Source: Alphaproteobacteria bacterium (GTDB lineage: Bacteria; Pseudomonadota; Alphaproteobacteria; Caulobacterales; Parvularculaceae). Taken from it: a DNA stretch of 64,000 bases. Positions 54,457-63,764 of this stretch are shown here, one piece after another. Position 1 is the first letter of the stretch; every line of letters starts with the position of its first letter. The notes beneath the pieces are model-generated. The model did not search any database and was not told the origin of the DNA. It was given only the letters and a program-made list of their open reading frames with translations. The stretch covers positions 1 through 64,000 of the forward strand of contig JAUHYK010000007.1 of the NCBI GenBank assembly GCA_030426465.1, read 5' to 3'. The position numbers and the translations under genes are program-made.

Positions 54457-55072
54457 CACTATCGCTTTCACTGGCGCCGCCACCACAACCGGCGATTGCG
54501 TATACTGCGCCATCACCGTTTGGACGCCCGCTTTTTACAGCAGGAATCGCGCCGAATTCTCCTGGCTCATACCCCTGCTTGCGCAGATGAGCCTCACACA
54601 TCAACAGGGCCTCAGCCACATGCTTCTTCGCGGTACTTACCGACACGTCAAGCCTCGCTGCAATCTGCGCGAGCTTCAAATCCTCAATTTTCCGCATCCA
54701 AAAGGCCCTGCGGTAGTTAGGCGGCAAGCTGGCGATGGCCTGCGACAGGGCCGCTAGTTTCCTCCGGGTGTCGAGCTGGGTTTCCGCTGAGATCCCTGCT
54801 TCGTCCATATAGACGTCTGACCCCCCCGAATCTTCGATAGAATCTGTGGTGGTCCGCACTTTTTTTTTCATTTCGCTGAAAGCCAGGTTTTTGGCGGATC
54901 TCAGCAGGAACGCTTTAGGCTCAAGGATCTCCGTCTTCATCTCAGCGGCGAAACATTTGATGAAAACTTCCTGGGTCAGATCTTCTACGTCTTCTTCGCG
55001 GCGAAAGTATCGCGCAAAAATCCGCCTGATCGCGGTCTCATTGTTCAAAAACGCCCCGAAAATCTTAGACAT
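54449..55072 (-). CDS. ECF sigma factor (FecI-like)
   Basis: 207 aa. Region 2 with AIRRIFARYFRREEDVEDLTQEVFIKCF; region 4 with ALSQAIASLPPNYRRAFWMRKIEDLKLAQIAARLDVSVSTAKKHVAEAL. The C-terminal about 35 residues are an unrelated Gly/Asp/Ser-rich tail. It directs RNA polymerase to the promoter of the receptor and peptidase genes when released by FecR. First gene of the five-gene signalling and peptidase locus. No clear ribosome site is visible before its ATG. Confidence 0.94.
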   Translation of the reverse strand: MSKIFGAFLNNETAIRRIFARYFRREEDVEDLTQEVFIKCFAAEMKTEILEPKAFLLRSAKNLAFSEMKKKVRTTTDSIEDSGGSDVYMDEAGISAETQLDTRRKLAALSQAIASLPPNYRRAFWMRKIEDLKLAQIAARLDVSVSTAKKHVAEALLMCEAHLRKQGYEPGEFGAIPAVKSGRPNGDGAVYAIAGCGGGASESDSDA

Positions 55073-55329
55073 ATGCCAAAATCTACGCTCTTAACCCGGT
55101 CTTAATGTCATATTAGGCGGTAAAATTTCTCCATTATCCAGCCACCTTCGAATTTTTTAAAAAATGTTTTTGAAACCGTCGGCCATTTGCGATTCTGAAA
55201 CGTCTAGAAGGTCGGGTGTGCGCCTTGGCCGCCGTACAAAGAAACCACCCAGCTTGCGGAGGCTACGGGCCGATGCGGTCACATTTTTATTCCCGCATAA
55301 GCTGCCTTCGCACTGAATATACGCAGGGG

Positions 55330-56805
55330 CTAATGTCCGTTTGCGCGAGCAAGTTGATCACCGGTTGACCAGTTTCCATGCAGCCCTTGCCGGATGCGGA
55401 TTGGCAGTTTGGCCCGGGCGATCGGCCCTTCATCGACATGTTGCGCGTCAAAGAACGCCAGGTCCGTATAGTTCGTCACATGATTATCGATGAGCGCCAC
55501 AATATACCCATCGCCTTCCGGCGCGTCCGAATGCCTCGGAATAAAGCAAGGTTCCTGAAGCGCGCATTGGGACCCCGCCCACCATGTCTTCTCCTCGCCA
55601 GTGGCGTGGTCTTTATGACAAAGGCTGTTGGTGATCGCCATGAAGGCGCCGCCGGGACCGTCATAGGGTTTCGTCACATCGAAGACGAGCATCCAGCCAT
55701 GTCGATAGGCGCGCGTCGCGTAGCGATCGTCAATGCGCGGGAACTCGTCGGCCTGCTCCGTCAGCTTTTCGACGCTTTCAAAACAGTCGGCGTTCGATGA
55801 AAGATCGACAGTCCACCGTGTCAGATAACTCATGCCGCCAACCGGATCGAACGGCGCGCCGGTTACATCCGGAAAAAACGGAAAACTGTTCTTGGCGGCG
55901 ATCGCCAGATCATAATGGATTTTCGAACCATCGTTGAAGGCGTTCATGGCGTGGCCCGTAAAACAGTTTCCGGGCGCCCGGAACCAACGCATATCGGCCT
56001 CAGTGGCGCCCGCCTTTCGCGGCAACACGCCCAGCCAGACCGGCATGGAATGATCAAAACCGAAATATGGCATATTGCGCTCCAGGCGCTCCATATTTGT
56101 AATGCATGGCATCACGTTAAAGACGGCGTAGTCTTCGGTGACGCCGAAATCGTGCATCATGCACAAATATTTGTTCGTGAACGGAATCTCGAACAGCAAT
56201 TTTCCGTTACTGTCGATTTCCATATAAGACATATCCAGCGTGAGCGGGCCTTTTGACATATATGAAAACGCACACATATTGCCCGTCGCCGGATCGATTT
56301 TGGGGTGGGCGCAAAACGTCTTGCTTTCGAGCTTCCCGTCAAAATCAGTGTAACCGAAGGTTTCAAGCGTATTGGGATTCATCAACAATGCAGGGCTGTC
56401 TTCCTTCATGGCGAAGAGCTTCCCGGCATGCACCATAACATTTGTGTTCGCCGTGCCGCGTATTTTACCTTGCACTGATGGGTCGTCTGTTAGGTGATTG
56501 CGGTACGCGCCGAACAAGGATTTTCCAGCGGCGTTTTCAAGCTTCCATTTATCGGTCTGCGCATAACGTTGTTTGAAATCCACTTTGCCGTTGCGCACAC
56601 GGAACATGCTGACCATGCCGTCGCCATTGAAAAACTGATCGTTTTCTTCGCGTGGCGTGAACTGAGTATCCGGATGCACCCGGTGAAAAGCGCCGTCGAT
56701 CTCGGCCGGAATATCGCCTTCCAGCTCCAGATCGAGAATATCGCCTTGCAGCCGCAGTGGGCGCATCGCGCCTGTAAAGCCCGGATTATCTGGAAAATGC
56801 GCCAT
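55330..56805 (-). CDS. Carotenoid-cleavage-type dioxygenase (isoeugenol monooxygenase / lignostilbene dioxygenase-like)
   Basis: 491 aa, soluble. The four iron-binding histidines of the RPE65/carotenoid oxygenase family are H167 (CAHPK), H218 (MMHDF), H285 (GHAMNAF) and H476 (LHGNW). The segment [18 protein letters not shown] and [12 protein letters not shown] closely match what I recall of isoeugenol monooxygenase, which cleaves the propenyl side chain to vanillin. Such enzymes split C=C bonds conjugated to phenols, using O2 and non-heme Fe(II). It starts 3 bp after an aromatic-acid-type MFS gene and is the last of the catabolic run. Other alkenyl-phenol or stilbene substrates remain possible. 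Confidence 0.9.
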   Translation of the reverse strand: MAHFPDNPGFTGAMRPLRLQGDILDLELEGDIPAEIDGAFHRVHPDTQFTPREENDQFFNGDGMVSMFRVRNGKVDFKQRYAQTDKWKLENAAGKSLFGAYRNHLTDDPSVQGKIRGTANTNVMVHAGKLFAMKEDSPALLMNPNTLETFGYTDFDGKLESKTFCAHPKIDPATGNMCAFSYMSKGPLTLDMSYMEIDSNGKLLFEIPFTNKYLCMMHDFGVTEDYAVFNVMPCITNMERLERNMPYFGFDHSMPVWLGVLPRKAGATEADMRWFRAPGNCFTGHAMNAFNDGSKIHYDLAIAAKNSFPFFPDVTGAPFDPVGGMSYLTRWTVDLSSNADCFESVEKLTEQADEFPRIDDRYATRAYRHGWMLVFDVTKPYDGPGGAFMAITNSLCHKDHATGEEKTWWAGSQCALQEPCFIPRHSDAPEGDGYIVALIDNHVTNYTDLAFFDAQHVDEGPIARAKLPIRIRQGLHGNWSTGDQLARANGH

Positions 56806-56808
56806 CTC

Positions 56809-58179
56809 TTATCCTTTCGTGAAGTTCTTGCTCTTTGTGTTTCGAGCGACAATTTTCGACAAACCAAAGACGCAAAGCGCAACGAGCAACGTGCACCCGG
56901 CCAGCACAAAATAGGCGCCGAGAACATCATCACCACTCGATACGAAATACGCGCCAATCATCGGGCCTAATACGCCGCCTGCTTTCCCAACGGCGTTTGC
57001 CCAGCCACCGGCATTTGAGCGGATAGCGGACGGATAGAACAAACCGATAATCGAAACGACACAGCCATGTCCGCCATATTTCAAGACCATGCCGGTGAAG
57101 ATAACCGGCGCGAGCATCATGGGCCCCAAAACTCCAACGCCGACCAGAAGGAAAAACGGCGTCGCAAGCAGTGGAAACAGCGCCACCCAGACGGGCCCGC
57201 GAACTTCGGTAAACCGGAGCAGTACAACGCTTAAAACCGCGCCCGCCAGCCCGCTGGAGGCGCCAAGGAGCGCCGCATGTTCGCGGGCCATCCCCAGTTG
57301 TTCGAAAAAGATCGGCCCCCAAAGCGCGCCAAGATAGGCCGCGATAGAGCTGAAGAAATAACTGCCCCAGATAAATGGCGTTATGAAACGAAGCTGGCCC
57401 CGAAACAGGTCCACAGGATTGAAATTTTTCTCCGCCGGTTTTTCGTCGGTCAACACATATCCTTCATAATCTGATGGAATGAAGGAAGGGTCGACCCGCT
57501 GCAGGATCGGCGTGACCTTTTCTAAGGACGCGCCGCGACTGGCCAGAAAACGCGCCGACTCAGGTAACGTCCGCACCAGGACGATAGCCATGATCAATGT
57601 CATGGCGCCGGCGAATATAAACGCTATTTCCCAGCCATAATCCGGCGCAATCAGGTTCGTCAGGGGCCCAGCAAAACTTCCACCGAGTGTAAAACCGAAC
57701 ATGACCAAAGCCACTGCAGTCGCCCGGCGCGCCGTGGGCATTGCTTCGATATTGAGGGCCCATGCGACTGGCAACAGCCCCCCGATTGTCATCCCTCCGA
57801 GCAAGCGGACGACCAAAAGCTGTTCAAAACTCGTGGACAACCCCATAGCGATAGTCAGCAAGGACGCCAACAGGGCGCATATGATGATCACGGGCCTGCG
57901 ACCGATACGGTCCGCGATATAGGTGCAGACCAAGGCGCCGATGATCTGACCCACAATGCTTGATGAAAAAACGAACCCGATTTCATCGGCGGTCAGGCGC
58001 AAGTCATCACGCATATAGGGCGCCACATAGGCGATCAAACCAAAATCGACGCCGTCGAAGAATGTCACAAGGCAAGACAGAATGATCAGCGTGACGTGAA
58101 AGCGATTGAACTTTCTGTTTGCAAGAAAGTCTGACAGATCGAGCATTTTCGACTGACGTAATGCCGTCGCTTCAGCCAT
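56809..58179 (-). CDS. MFS permease, aromatic acid:H+ symporter-like
   Basis: 456 aa, 12 predicted membrane helices. Signature of the AAHS group: FFDGVDFGLIAYVAPYM in helix 1 and ADRIGRRPVIIICALLAS between helices 2 and 3. Next to the carotenoid-oxygenase-like gene (3 bp) and downstream of a RidA gene; likely imports a phenolic acid substrate or product such as vanillate. Specificity not determinable from sequence. Confidence 0.88.
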   Translation of the reverse strand: MAEATALRQSKMLDLSDFLANRKFNRFHVTLIILSCLVTFFDGVDFGLIAYVAPYMRDDLRLTADEIGFVFSSSIVGQIIGALVCTYIADRIGRRPVIIICALLASLLTIAMGLSTSFEQLLVVRLLGGMTIGGLLPVAWALNIEAMPTARRATAVALVMFGFTLGGSFAGPLTNLIAPDYGWEIAFIFAGAMTLIMAIVLVRTLPESARFLASRGASLEKVTPILQRVDPSFIPSDYEGYVLTDEKPAEKNFNPVDLFRGQLRFITPFIWGSYFFSSIAAYLGALWGPIFFEQLGMAREHAALLGASSGLAGAVLSVVLLRFTEVRGPVWVALFPLLATPFFLLVGVGVLGPMMLAPVIFTGMVLKYGGHGCVVSIIGLFYPSAIRSNAGGWANAVGKAGGVLGPMIGAYFVSSGDDVLGAYFVLAGCTLLVALCVFGLSKIVARNTKSKNFTKG

Positions 58180-58251
58180 CGACTATTCTTCCCCTGTCCT
58201 CATATCAACCGCCTGTCGCCATTCGATGCGCCCTAAAGCGTCCGGTAGCCT

Positions 58252-58704
58252 TCAGTCCTCGGAACTGCGGACCGCGATGCCGTTCAGTTCGAAATTTGCG
58301 CCGCCCATCAGCCCCGCCACACCAACAAAGGCCCGCGCCGGCAACGGCCCGTTGAAATATTCGTTGTAGATCGCGCTGAACTCTTCGAAGGACTCTAGGT
58401 CGGTTGTGAAAACCTGAACCCAGACGAGATTATCCATCTCGAATCCCGCAGCCTCGACGGATTTTTTCAGAGCATCGAGTACAATTCTGATCTGTTCCGG
58501 CCTTGTAGCGCCCGGCTTTCCCGTCGCCGGATCCACATCCAAAACGCCGGAGAGATAAAGCGTGTCGCCGGCGAGCACGGAAGAACTGAACGGAGGTTTC
58601 GCATCAGCGGGCACACCCGCGGGCTTGGGACCAACCGGTGGGAAATGTTTCACCTTCTCTGCGCTGCCTGGGGTGACCAGCAGGCTCGTCATGCAAACAA
58701 CCAT
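58252..58704 (-). CDS. RidA/YjgF-family protein, exported
   Basis: 150 aa. The start at ATG 58704 is fixed by a strong AAGGAGA at 58714-58720; a GTG further upstream is not needed. It begins with a hydrophobic segment (MVVCMTSLLVTPGSA) that looks like a signal peptide, unlike cytoplasmic RidA. Family features: PPFSSSVLAGDTLYLSGVLDVDPATG, LVWVQVFTTDLESFEEFSAIYNEYF, PARAFVGVAGLMGGANFELNGIAV. The usual RidA catalytic Arg in the R-x-x-V-x-V-x-x-L motif is replaced by A-R-A-F-V-G-V; the R is retained. Its role in the phenol cluster may be clearing a reactive imine or quinone methide, but this is inference. Confidence 0.82.
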   Translation of the reverse strand: MVVCMTSLLVTPGSAEKVKHFPPVGPKPAGVPADAKPPFSSSVLAGDTLYLSGVLDVDPATGKPGATRPEQIRIVLDALKKSVEAAGFEMDNLVWVQVFTTDLESFEEFSAIYNEYFNGPLPARAFVGVAGLMGGANFELNGIAVRSSED

Positions 58705-58739
58705 GGCGTCAAATCTCCTTTTGGGTTTGAACCGCACAA

Positions 58740-59162
58740 CTATTCCTCTCGGGCCAGATAAGCGGACAAATCCCGCAGGTCCGCATCGCTGATCTCGGTC
58801 TTGCGAAAGAACGGCATCAAAGCGAAACCGTTGCGGACAAAATAGGCCGTCAGTTCCGGTGAAAGGTCTGTTCGCTCTTCCAATGCGGCGGGGCGCTCGC
58901 GGTCATATTTAATTGCGAGCGATTGCGTGCCAGGGTGGCCGGGCCCCGGATCGTGGCAAGCCGCGCACCAGTAGTCGTAAACGGCTTCGCCGTTCTCTAA
59001 ATCTGCCGCCGCCTCTTTCAGCGCAGCTACAGCCGCCACTTCACCGTTCGCGTTTTCTGCGGAAACTATCAGCTCTTCTTTACTTGCCGACACGACAAAA
59101 TAACCTGTGACAAGAACCAGCGCGACAACGCCCGCCGCCGCGATGAGCAAAGTCTTGTTCAT
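58740..59162 (-). CDS. Cytochrome c subunit of a 4-cresol-dehydrogenase-type enzyme
   Basis: 140 aa. N-terminal membrane segment or signal (LLIAAAGVVALVLVTGYFV), then a single heme-binding CAACH motif (WCAACHDPGPGHPGT) and Met ligand in FALMPFF. Such small c-type cytochromes pair with PCMH/eugenol hydroxylase flavoproteins and take their electrons. The ATG overlaps the flavoprotein stop (ATGA), the expected tight coupling. Confidence 0.92.
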   Translation of the reverse strand: MNKTLLIAAAGVVALVLVTGYFVVSASKEELIVSAENANGEVAAVAALKEAAADLENGEAVYDYWCAACHDPGPGHPGTQSLAIKYDRERPAALEERTDLSPELTAYFVRNGFALMPFFRKTEISDADLRDLSAYLAREE

Positions 59163-60808
59163 TGTTCGCTCTTGCGGTTGCGCTGCGGCCAGATGCCGTA
59201 GCGTCCGGGCGAAAGGATCCCGTTTGGATCGAGGCTGTCCTTTATGGTTTCGTGAAACCGGCGCAGCGCATGATCGCCGTAGGAATAAGTCGCCATGACC
59301 CTGTCGTAGTAAGCTACGGGCGTGCGGTATTCGCCCCAGCCTCGCTCCGCGGCGCGGGGAATAAGCTTATGGAAAGCTCGGCGATATTTTTGATTGACGG
59401 CGGGATCCTTGGTCGTCGGGAAGATAAAGATCATCATCAATGTCCGCTCCCAGACGCAACCGGGAAGACTGAATGGCGGAACGGGCAGACCCTCCTCCTT
59501 GAAAATCTCCGCAAACACTTTGTTCGCTTCGAAGATCGCTTCACCGTTGCGCGGGATGACCGGAGAAAACGCCTGATGCCCTTGCAAGGGTTCAGGCCTG
59601 CCTTCCGTCCGGATGCCGTAATTGAACACGGAAAGGCTGGGGATGCCGAAAGTCGGTTTGTGCACCTTTTCCAGCTCGGCGTCCGACAGCGGAAACCCGT
59701 AAATCTCAGGCTCGCCGGCGCGGATGTTCTCGATCTCGGCAAACCTCTCCTTGGCCAGCTCCCACTGCAGACGAACCATTCGCTCCGGGCCGTAGAACTT
59801 GACCAGCGCACTCCAGCAACTGCGGCCTGTCGACTTTACCCGCTCGGCGATCAGTGCGCGCGCGGCGGCGTCACCGCTATAGAACGCATCATGCAATGCC
59901 TGATCGATAGCAGTCGTATCATTGGGATCGTCGCCTTGCGGGTCCGCAGGCACCCGACGCTGCAATAACGGGCTGCCGAAACCCGGCATGCCGTTGACGA
60001 TGCCGGCGTTCTCCAGATGCGTTAAGATACGCACAAGCGCAGGAAGGTCTTCATATCTGTCGGCGTAGAAACGGCCAATGAGACAGGCTTCCGGTTCCGG
60101 CATCATCCAGAACCCCATCTTGGTGACGACGCCGAAATTCGATTGTGAAAAGAGCCCGTCGACCCAGGGGCCGAAGCCGGGCTTGTATTGCTGCCATGTC
60201 TGCGCTTCCGGCAACGCGCCCATGCCAGTGCGCAATAATTCTCCGTTCGGCAGGACGACTTCCATACCGCAATGCGAATCGAAATGGTTGCGGAACTGCG
60301 CACGCGTGTAGCCGCCGCCCCGGTCGAGAGCGTTGCCGATGGGGCTGCCCCAACCGGGATCGGGACAATCGATCCATAGCTTCGCGCCTGCTGCACGAAT
60401 CTCGCGGTAGAGATCAAAATAGCTGGCGCCCGGCTCCACAAGCACTGATGCATTCTCTTCATCAATGTCGAGAACGCGATTCATCCGTTTAAGATCGAGG
60501 ACGACGCTGCCGGACAGCGCCGGCGCCGATCCGCCATAGCCGAGATTTTTCCCGGTCGAGATCGGATAGAGCGGCACCGAGGTTTCATTCGCGATTCGCA
60601 TGACAGCCTGAACTTCTTCAACGCTGGCGGGCGCAATAGCAGCCGAGGCCATACGCTCTTCCGGCTCGCCCCAGAACGGCGAATAGGCGTCGCGATAAAG
60701 GCCCACATCTTCTTCAGCCGTAAACACCCAGTCGGAGCCGATCGCCCGCTGGAATAAGCTGATGGCCTGATCAAACTGCTGCTGGCTGACGTCAGGAGGT
60801 AAGATCAT
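59159..60808 (-). CDS. FAD-dependent 4-cresol dehydrogenase / eugenol hydroxylase-like flavoprotein
   Basis: 549 aa. PCMH-type FAD-binding domain of the vanillyl-alcohol-oxidase family: MRIANETSVPLYPISTGKNLGYGGSAP and ALDRGGGYTRAQF (binding the FAD). C-terminal substrate domain ends with DSLDPNGILSPGRYGIWP, the family signature. The ATG at 60808 overlaps the stop of the Tat gene (TGATG); a TTG one codon earlier is also in frame. It oxidises a para-alkyl or allyl phenol to its hydroxylated product via a quinone methide and hands electrons to the cytochrome. I could not place the covalent-FAD tyrosine or histidine with confidence. Confidence 0.92.
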   Translation of the reverse strand: MILPPDVSQQQFDQAISLFQRAIGSDWVFTAEEDVGLYRDAYSPFWGEPEERMASAAIAPASVEEVQAVMRIANETSVPLYPISTGKNLGYGGSAPALSGSVVLDLKRMNRVLDIDEENASVLVEPGASYFDLYREIRAAGAKLWIDCPDPGWGSPIGNALDRGGGYTRAQFRNHFDSHCGMEVVLPNGELLRTGMGALPEAQTWQQYKPGFGPWVDGLFSQSNFGVVTKMGFWMMPEPEACLIGRFYADRYEDLPALVRILTHLENAGIVNGMPGFGSPLLQRRVPADPQGDDPNDTTAIDQALHDAFYSGDAAARALIAERVKSTGRSCWSALVKFYGPERMVRLQWELAKERFAEIENIRAGEPEIYGFPLSDAELEKVHKPTFGIPSLSVFNYGIRTEGRPEPLQGHQAFSPVIPRNGEAIFEANKVFAEIFKEEGLPVPPFSLPGCVWERTLMMIFIFPTTKDPAVNQKYRRAFHKLIPRAAERGWGEYRTPVAYYDRVMATYSYGDHALRRFHETIKDSLDPNGILSPGRYGIWPQRNRKSEQ

Positions 60809-61404
60809 CAACCGGCCCTCCGCCGTGCGCCATTTGGCTGCAACAACCAGATAAGCGGCCTATCGCCCGCCGCGTCTTCATCGGGAATCACTGGTTTCCT
60901 CCGACTATCCGGGCCGAGCGCCGCGACTCTGAGCGCTGAAGAAAAAAGCGCGCCAATCCTGGCGCCGTGAGCGGCCTCATTCGAGCTGACGCTCTGCCCC
61001 TCGGCGGCGAAAGGATGGACGGAACCGCCCTGTCGGCTCATGGGAAGGAAAAACCGGAAAGTGCAGGTCAGCCCGTTAGAACGCGCAAGTTGTTCCAGAC
61101 AAAAGAAGGCGCCGGCATAGGTAGCGCCGATCACCGGCAGTGGATCGCGCCGCCAGGCCGGTTCAAGATGGTCGAGCCATGGCGCGCCGATATCGCCCGC
61201 AAAGTGGACGACGGGAGCGCCAGATTCTGCCGCTGCAGAAGCAATATCTGTAGCGCCCTCGATCAAGGAATCGATGAGACATAGAGGCGCCTTGTGCGAG
61301 AAAGAGAGCGTATCGGCGCCATTCGCTCGCCCCGGAACAAGCGCAGATCCCAACACAGCAAAACCCCCGCCGCCGCCTATTAGAACTTGCCGCCTTACCA
61401 GCAT
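60808..61404 (-). CDS. Tat-exported protein of unknown function in the phenol cluster
   Basis: 198 aa from ATG 61404, with GGGAAG upstream; a TTG at 61422 is the alternative. Twin-arginine signal MLVRRQVLIGGGGGFAVLG. The mature region has no recognised domain; it contains APWLDHLEPAWRRDPLPVIGATYAGAFFCLEQLARSNGL, and the C-terminus is basic. Overlap with the flavoprotein start by TGATG implies a shared transcript, so it may be a periplasmic assembly or substrate-binding factor for the dehydrogenase. Not found in the canonical PCMH or eugenol hydroxylase operons I know. Confidence 0.72.
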   Translation of the reverse strand: MLVRRQVLIGGGGGFAVLGSALVPGRANGADTLSFSHKAPLCLIDSLIEGATDIASAAAESGAPVVHFAGDIGAPWLDHLEPAWRRDPLPVIGATYAGAFFCLEQLARSNGLTCTFRFFLPMSRQGGSVHPFAAEGQSVSSNEAAHGARIGALFSSALRVAALGPDSRRKPVIPDEDAAGDRPLIWLLQPNGARRRAG

Positions 61405-61458
61405 TTCAAAACTTCCCGCCAATATTACGGATCAGCAGCAACACCGATCCCACGAAAC

Positions 61459-62772
61459 CTACACCGCTGATCCGGGCTGAACTTTCGCCTCTGCGCGCGC
61501 TTCATCTCTCCCCAGCTGTTCGCCGGCGAGCCAGAACATGACGCCTGCAAGCACCGGCGTCGCCGCCGCAAACAGCAATGAATAACGCACAGCCATATCT
61601 CCAAGCGCCGGGGTCAGGGCGTCGTTCAACACGCCGACGACAAGCGGCCCGAAAATCTGGCCGATCAGCCCGGTGGAAAAGACCAGGATCGAGGTTGCAA
61701 TCGCCCGCATCTGAACCCGCACGACACTCACGCCCAGCGCAAATACCGGCCCCTGATAAACAAGGACAAACAAACTCGAGATGACAAAGGCTGGCATCCA
61801 CAGAGAAACCGGGTCGCTAAGCAGGAACACAGCTTCTGCTGGGCCTGCGATAAAGCAGGCTATCGCCGGAATGCGCGCACGCATTTTTGGGCTGTTACGA
61901 CCAAGCCGGTCGATCAGTAAACCGCCGACGATGATGCCAAGCACCGCCACGCCGCCGCGAACGATACCGATCACAGAGGCGATCTCCGTCAAGTTCATGC
62001 CATGCACGCGTGACAAAAATGTCGGCGCCCATGCGGCGGCGGCGTAAAGGTTAGCGCCCATGAATGTCGAACCGGCGATCAGCAGAAGATAGACGCGCGA
62101 CTTCATCAGAAAACGCGCCGTCTCCATTATACTGCTGGTCATGAAAGCAGTCGCGACCGCTTCTTTTCCACCGCGCACGGGCTCGCGCACCGTCAATAAA
62201 AACAAAAGCGCAAGCAACATACCGGGTATCCCTGCGGCGATGAACATCGCGCGCCACCCTTGCGTGTCACCGACCCAGCCCATGAGAGGAAAGAAAACGA
62301 GGCCGGAGATCGCACTCGACGTCCCGAAGATCGCCATGGCGAGCGCCCGACGCTCCGAGCGGAAGAGATCGGAAATGATCGACGCAGACGGCGATAGACC
62401 CGCCGCTTCCCCCGCCCCCATCAGGAAGCGGGCGACGGCCAATTGCCAGATATTCGCAACAAAGCCTGAAAGCATGGTCATCATGCTCCAGAAGGCGAAG
62501 CCAATTGTGATGATATTGCGCCTGTTATACCGGTCGGCGGCCCAGGCGATCGGCACGCCCAGAACCGAATAAAACAGAACGAAGGCAAGACCGCTTACGA
62601 GACCGAGCACGGTGTCTGAGACGTGCATCTCCGCCTTGATGTCGGGAAGCGCGAGGCCGAGCAGCGAGCGATCAAGATAGTTAAAAGCAGCGATCAACGT
62701 AAGAAAGCCCAGCGCATAGACAGTTCTTGGACGCCAGTCTTCCTGTTGGCCCGATGCCGCATCAGTCTTCAT
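61459..62772 (-). CDS. MFS permease (ACS/spinster-like)
   Basis: 437 aa, 12 predicted helices, with NYLDRSLLGLALPDIKAEM in helix 1 and ADRYNRRNIITIGFAFWS, then GAGEAAGLSPSASIISDLF. The pattern fits the MFS group often encoded beside TonB receptors and catabolic genes in sphingomonad-type bacteria. Probably exchanges an aromatic substrate after outer-membrane passage. Confidence 0.87.
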   Translation of the reverse strand: MKTDAASGQQEDWRPRTVYALGFLTLIAAFNYLDRSLLGLALPDIKAEMHVSDTVLGLVSGLAFVLFYSVLGVPIAWAADRYNRRNIITIGFAFWSMMTMLSGFVANIWQLAVARFLMGAGEAAGLSPSASIISDLFRSERRALAMAIFGTSSAISGLVFFPLMGWVGDTQGWRAMFIAAGIPGMLLALLFLLTVREPVRGGKEAVATAFMTSSIMETARFLMKSRVYLLLIAGSTFMGANLYAAAAWAPTFLSRVHGMNLTEIASVIGIVRGGVAVLGIIVGGLLIDRLGRNSPKMRARIPAIACFIAGPAEAVFLLSDPVSLWMPAFVISSLFVLVYQGPVFALGVSVVRVQMRAIATSILVFSTGLIGQIFGPLVVGVLNDALTPALGDMAVRYSLLFAAATPVLAGVMFWLAGEQLGRDEARAEAKVQPGSAV

Positions 62773-62863
62773 GCCGATGACTCAACTATTGAAATTGCCG
62801 GCATCTCTAACACGCGTCACACCCACCATCATACATGGTTTTTCCACTCAACCCTGCACGCCA

Positions 62864-63562
62864 TCAAGACTTAGCTTGCTTTGCAAGCGTTTTGGCGATC
62901 ACCGGATGCGCATAATGCACCGGCATGTCTTGCCGATAGGGCCAGGTTTCGCGTTTTTCGCCAGTCAAATAATCGGGACCCAGAGGGTTTTCCGGATAAA
63001 CCACCTGCGCAGGGTGCAAGTGGGCGTCCGTATGAGCCCAGCCGGTCTCGTACTCCGCCTGCCACTGCAGGACGTAGTCGAGGCGCTTGATCTTCCAAAC
63101 GCCCTCCTCGCGGACATAATCATTCTCGTAGATGCCGGATTCCATGAATTGCTGGGGCACACCCTCGGGCCTGTACTTGCGGATGTCATGCGATCCACCG
63201 AGCAAAACGCCGCGGAAACGGCCCTTGGCGGTCTTGCGGTCGTCAGCGATGGTAATGACGTCCTGCATCTGAATGTGATCGAAGAGGAAACCATCATCTG
63301 GGCCTTCGCGCCCCTGATTGAAGAGTTGCTGGATCCAATCGCAATAGAGCCGTCGGACGCCCGCGTGTCCTTTGTAAACGCCGGAAAGAAACACAACCTC
63401 TCCGTCTTCGGCGAAGAGATTTACGACGTCGTCATAATGACAATAGTCAATGTAGTATCCGTAGGAAAAATGAATCCGCTTGATGGCGTTGACATCTTCA
63501 AGCTTGCCGAGTCTGTCCTCGAGCTCTTCGTTTTTCTTGATAAGAAGGTCAACCTTATCCAT
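62864..63562 (-). CDS. SnoaL-like (NTF2-fold) protein
   Basis: 232 aa. NTF2-fold features: DVNAIKRIHFSYGYYIDYCHYDDVVNLFAEDGEVVFLSG (core), RGVLLGGSHDIRKY and SGIYENDYVREEGVWKIKRLDYVLQWQAEY. An N-terminal coiled coil (KKNEELEDRLGKLEDVN) suggests dimerisation. GGAG lies upstream of the ATG. The fold serves as dehydratase, isomerase or hydrolase in aromatic catabolism; the reaction is unknown. Upstream of the permease in the same direction. Confidence 0.85.
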   Translation of the reverse strand: MDKVDLLIKKNEELEDRLGKLEDVNAIKRIHFSYGYYIDYCHYDDVVNLFAEDGEVVFLSGVYKGHAGVRRLYCDWIQQLFNQGREGPDDGFLFDHIQMQDVITIADDRKTAKGRFRGVLLGGSHDIRKYRPEGVPQQFMESGIYENDYVREEGVWKIKRLDYVLQWQAEYETGWAHTDAHLHPAQVVYPENPLGPDYLTGEKRETWPYRQDMPVHYAHPVIAKTLAKQAKS

Positions 63563-63710
63563 CTCTGGTCTCCTGATTTGTGCGTTGTATTTACTGATGG
63601 CGACCCGTCAAACCGGGCCAACTATGAGCGGCGCCTATGCGAAAATCCGCTCTGCATCGGAAGCTTGATTGCTGGAGCAGCCGAAAACACCGAACCTTTC
63701 TGAGCCGCAA

Positions 63711-63740
63711 CGCCCATGCGCGTTCCGCCGCGCATGGGCG
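63711..63740 (-). terminator. Strong hairpin after the terminal TonB receptor gene
   Basis: Perfect 12-bp stem CGCCCATGCGCG/CGCGCATGGGCG with a 6-base loop, 25 bp after the receptor stop. No T-run; likely separates the receptor from the SnoaL-like gene. Confidence 0.6.
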
Positions 63741-63764
63741 ATCCTTCTCTCCCTCGGCGTTTCG

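Noticed and set aside
55152-55165. AT-rich palindrome ATTTTTTAAAAAAT upstream of the sigma gene
   Set aside because: Perfect but compositionally trivial; no promoter or terminator can be assigned with confidence.
62771-63703. 310-codon plus-strand frame
   Set aside because: It is antisense to the SnoaL-like gene, has no family resemblance and no ribosome site.
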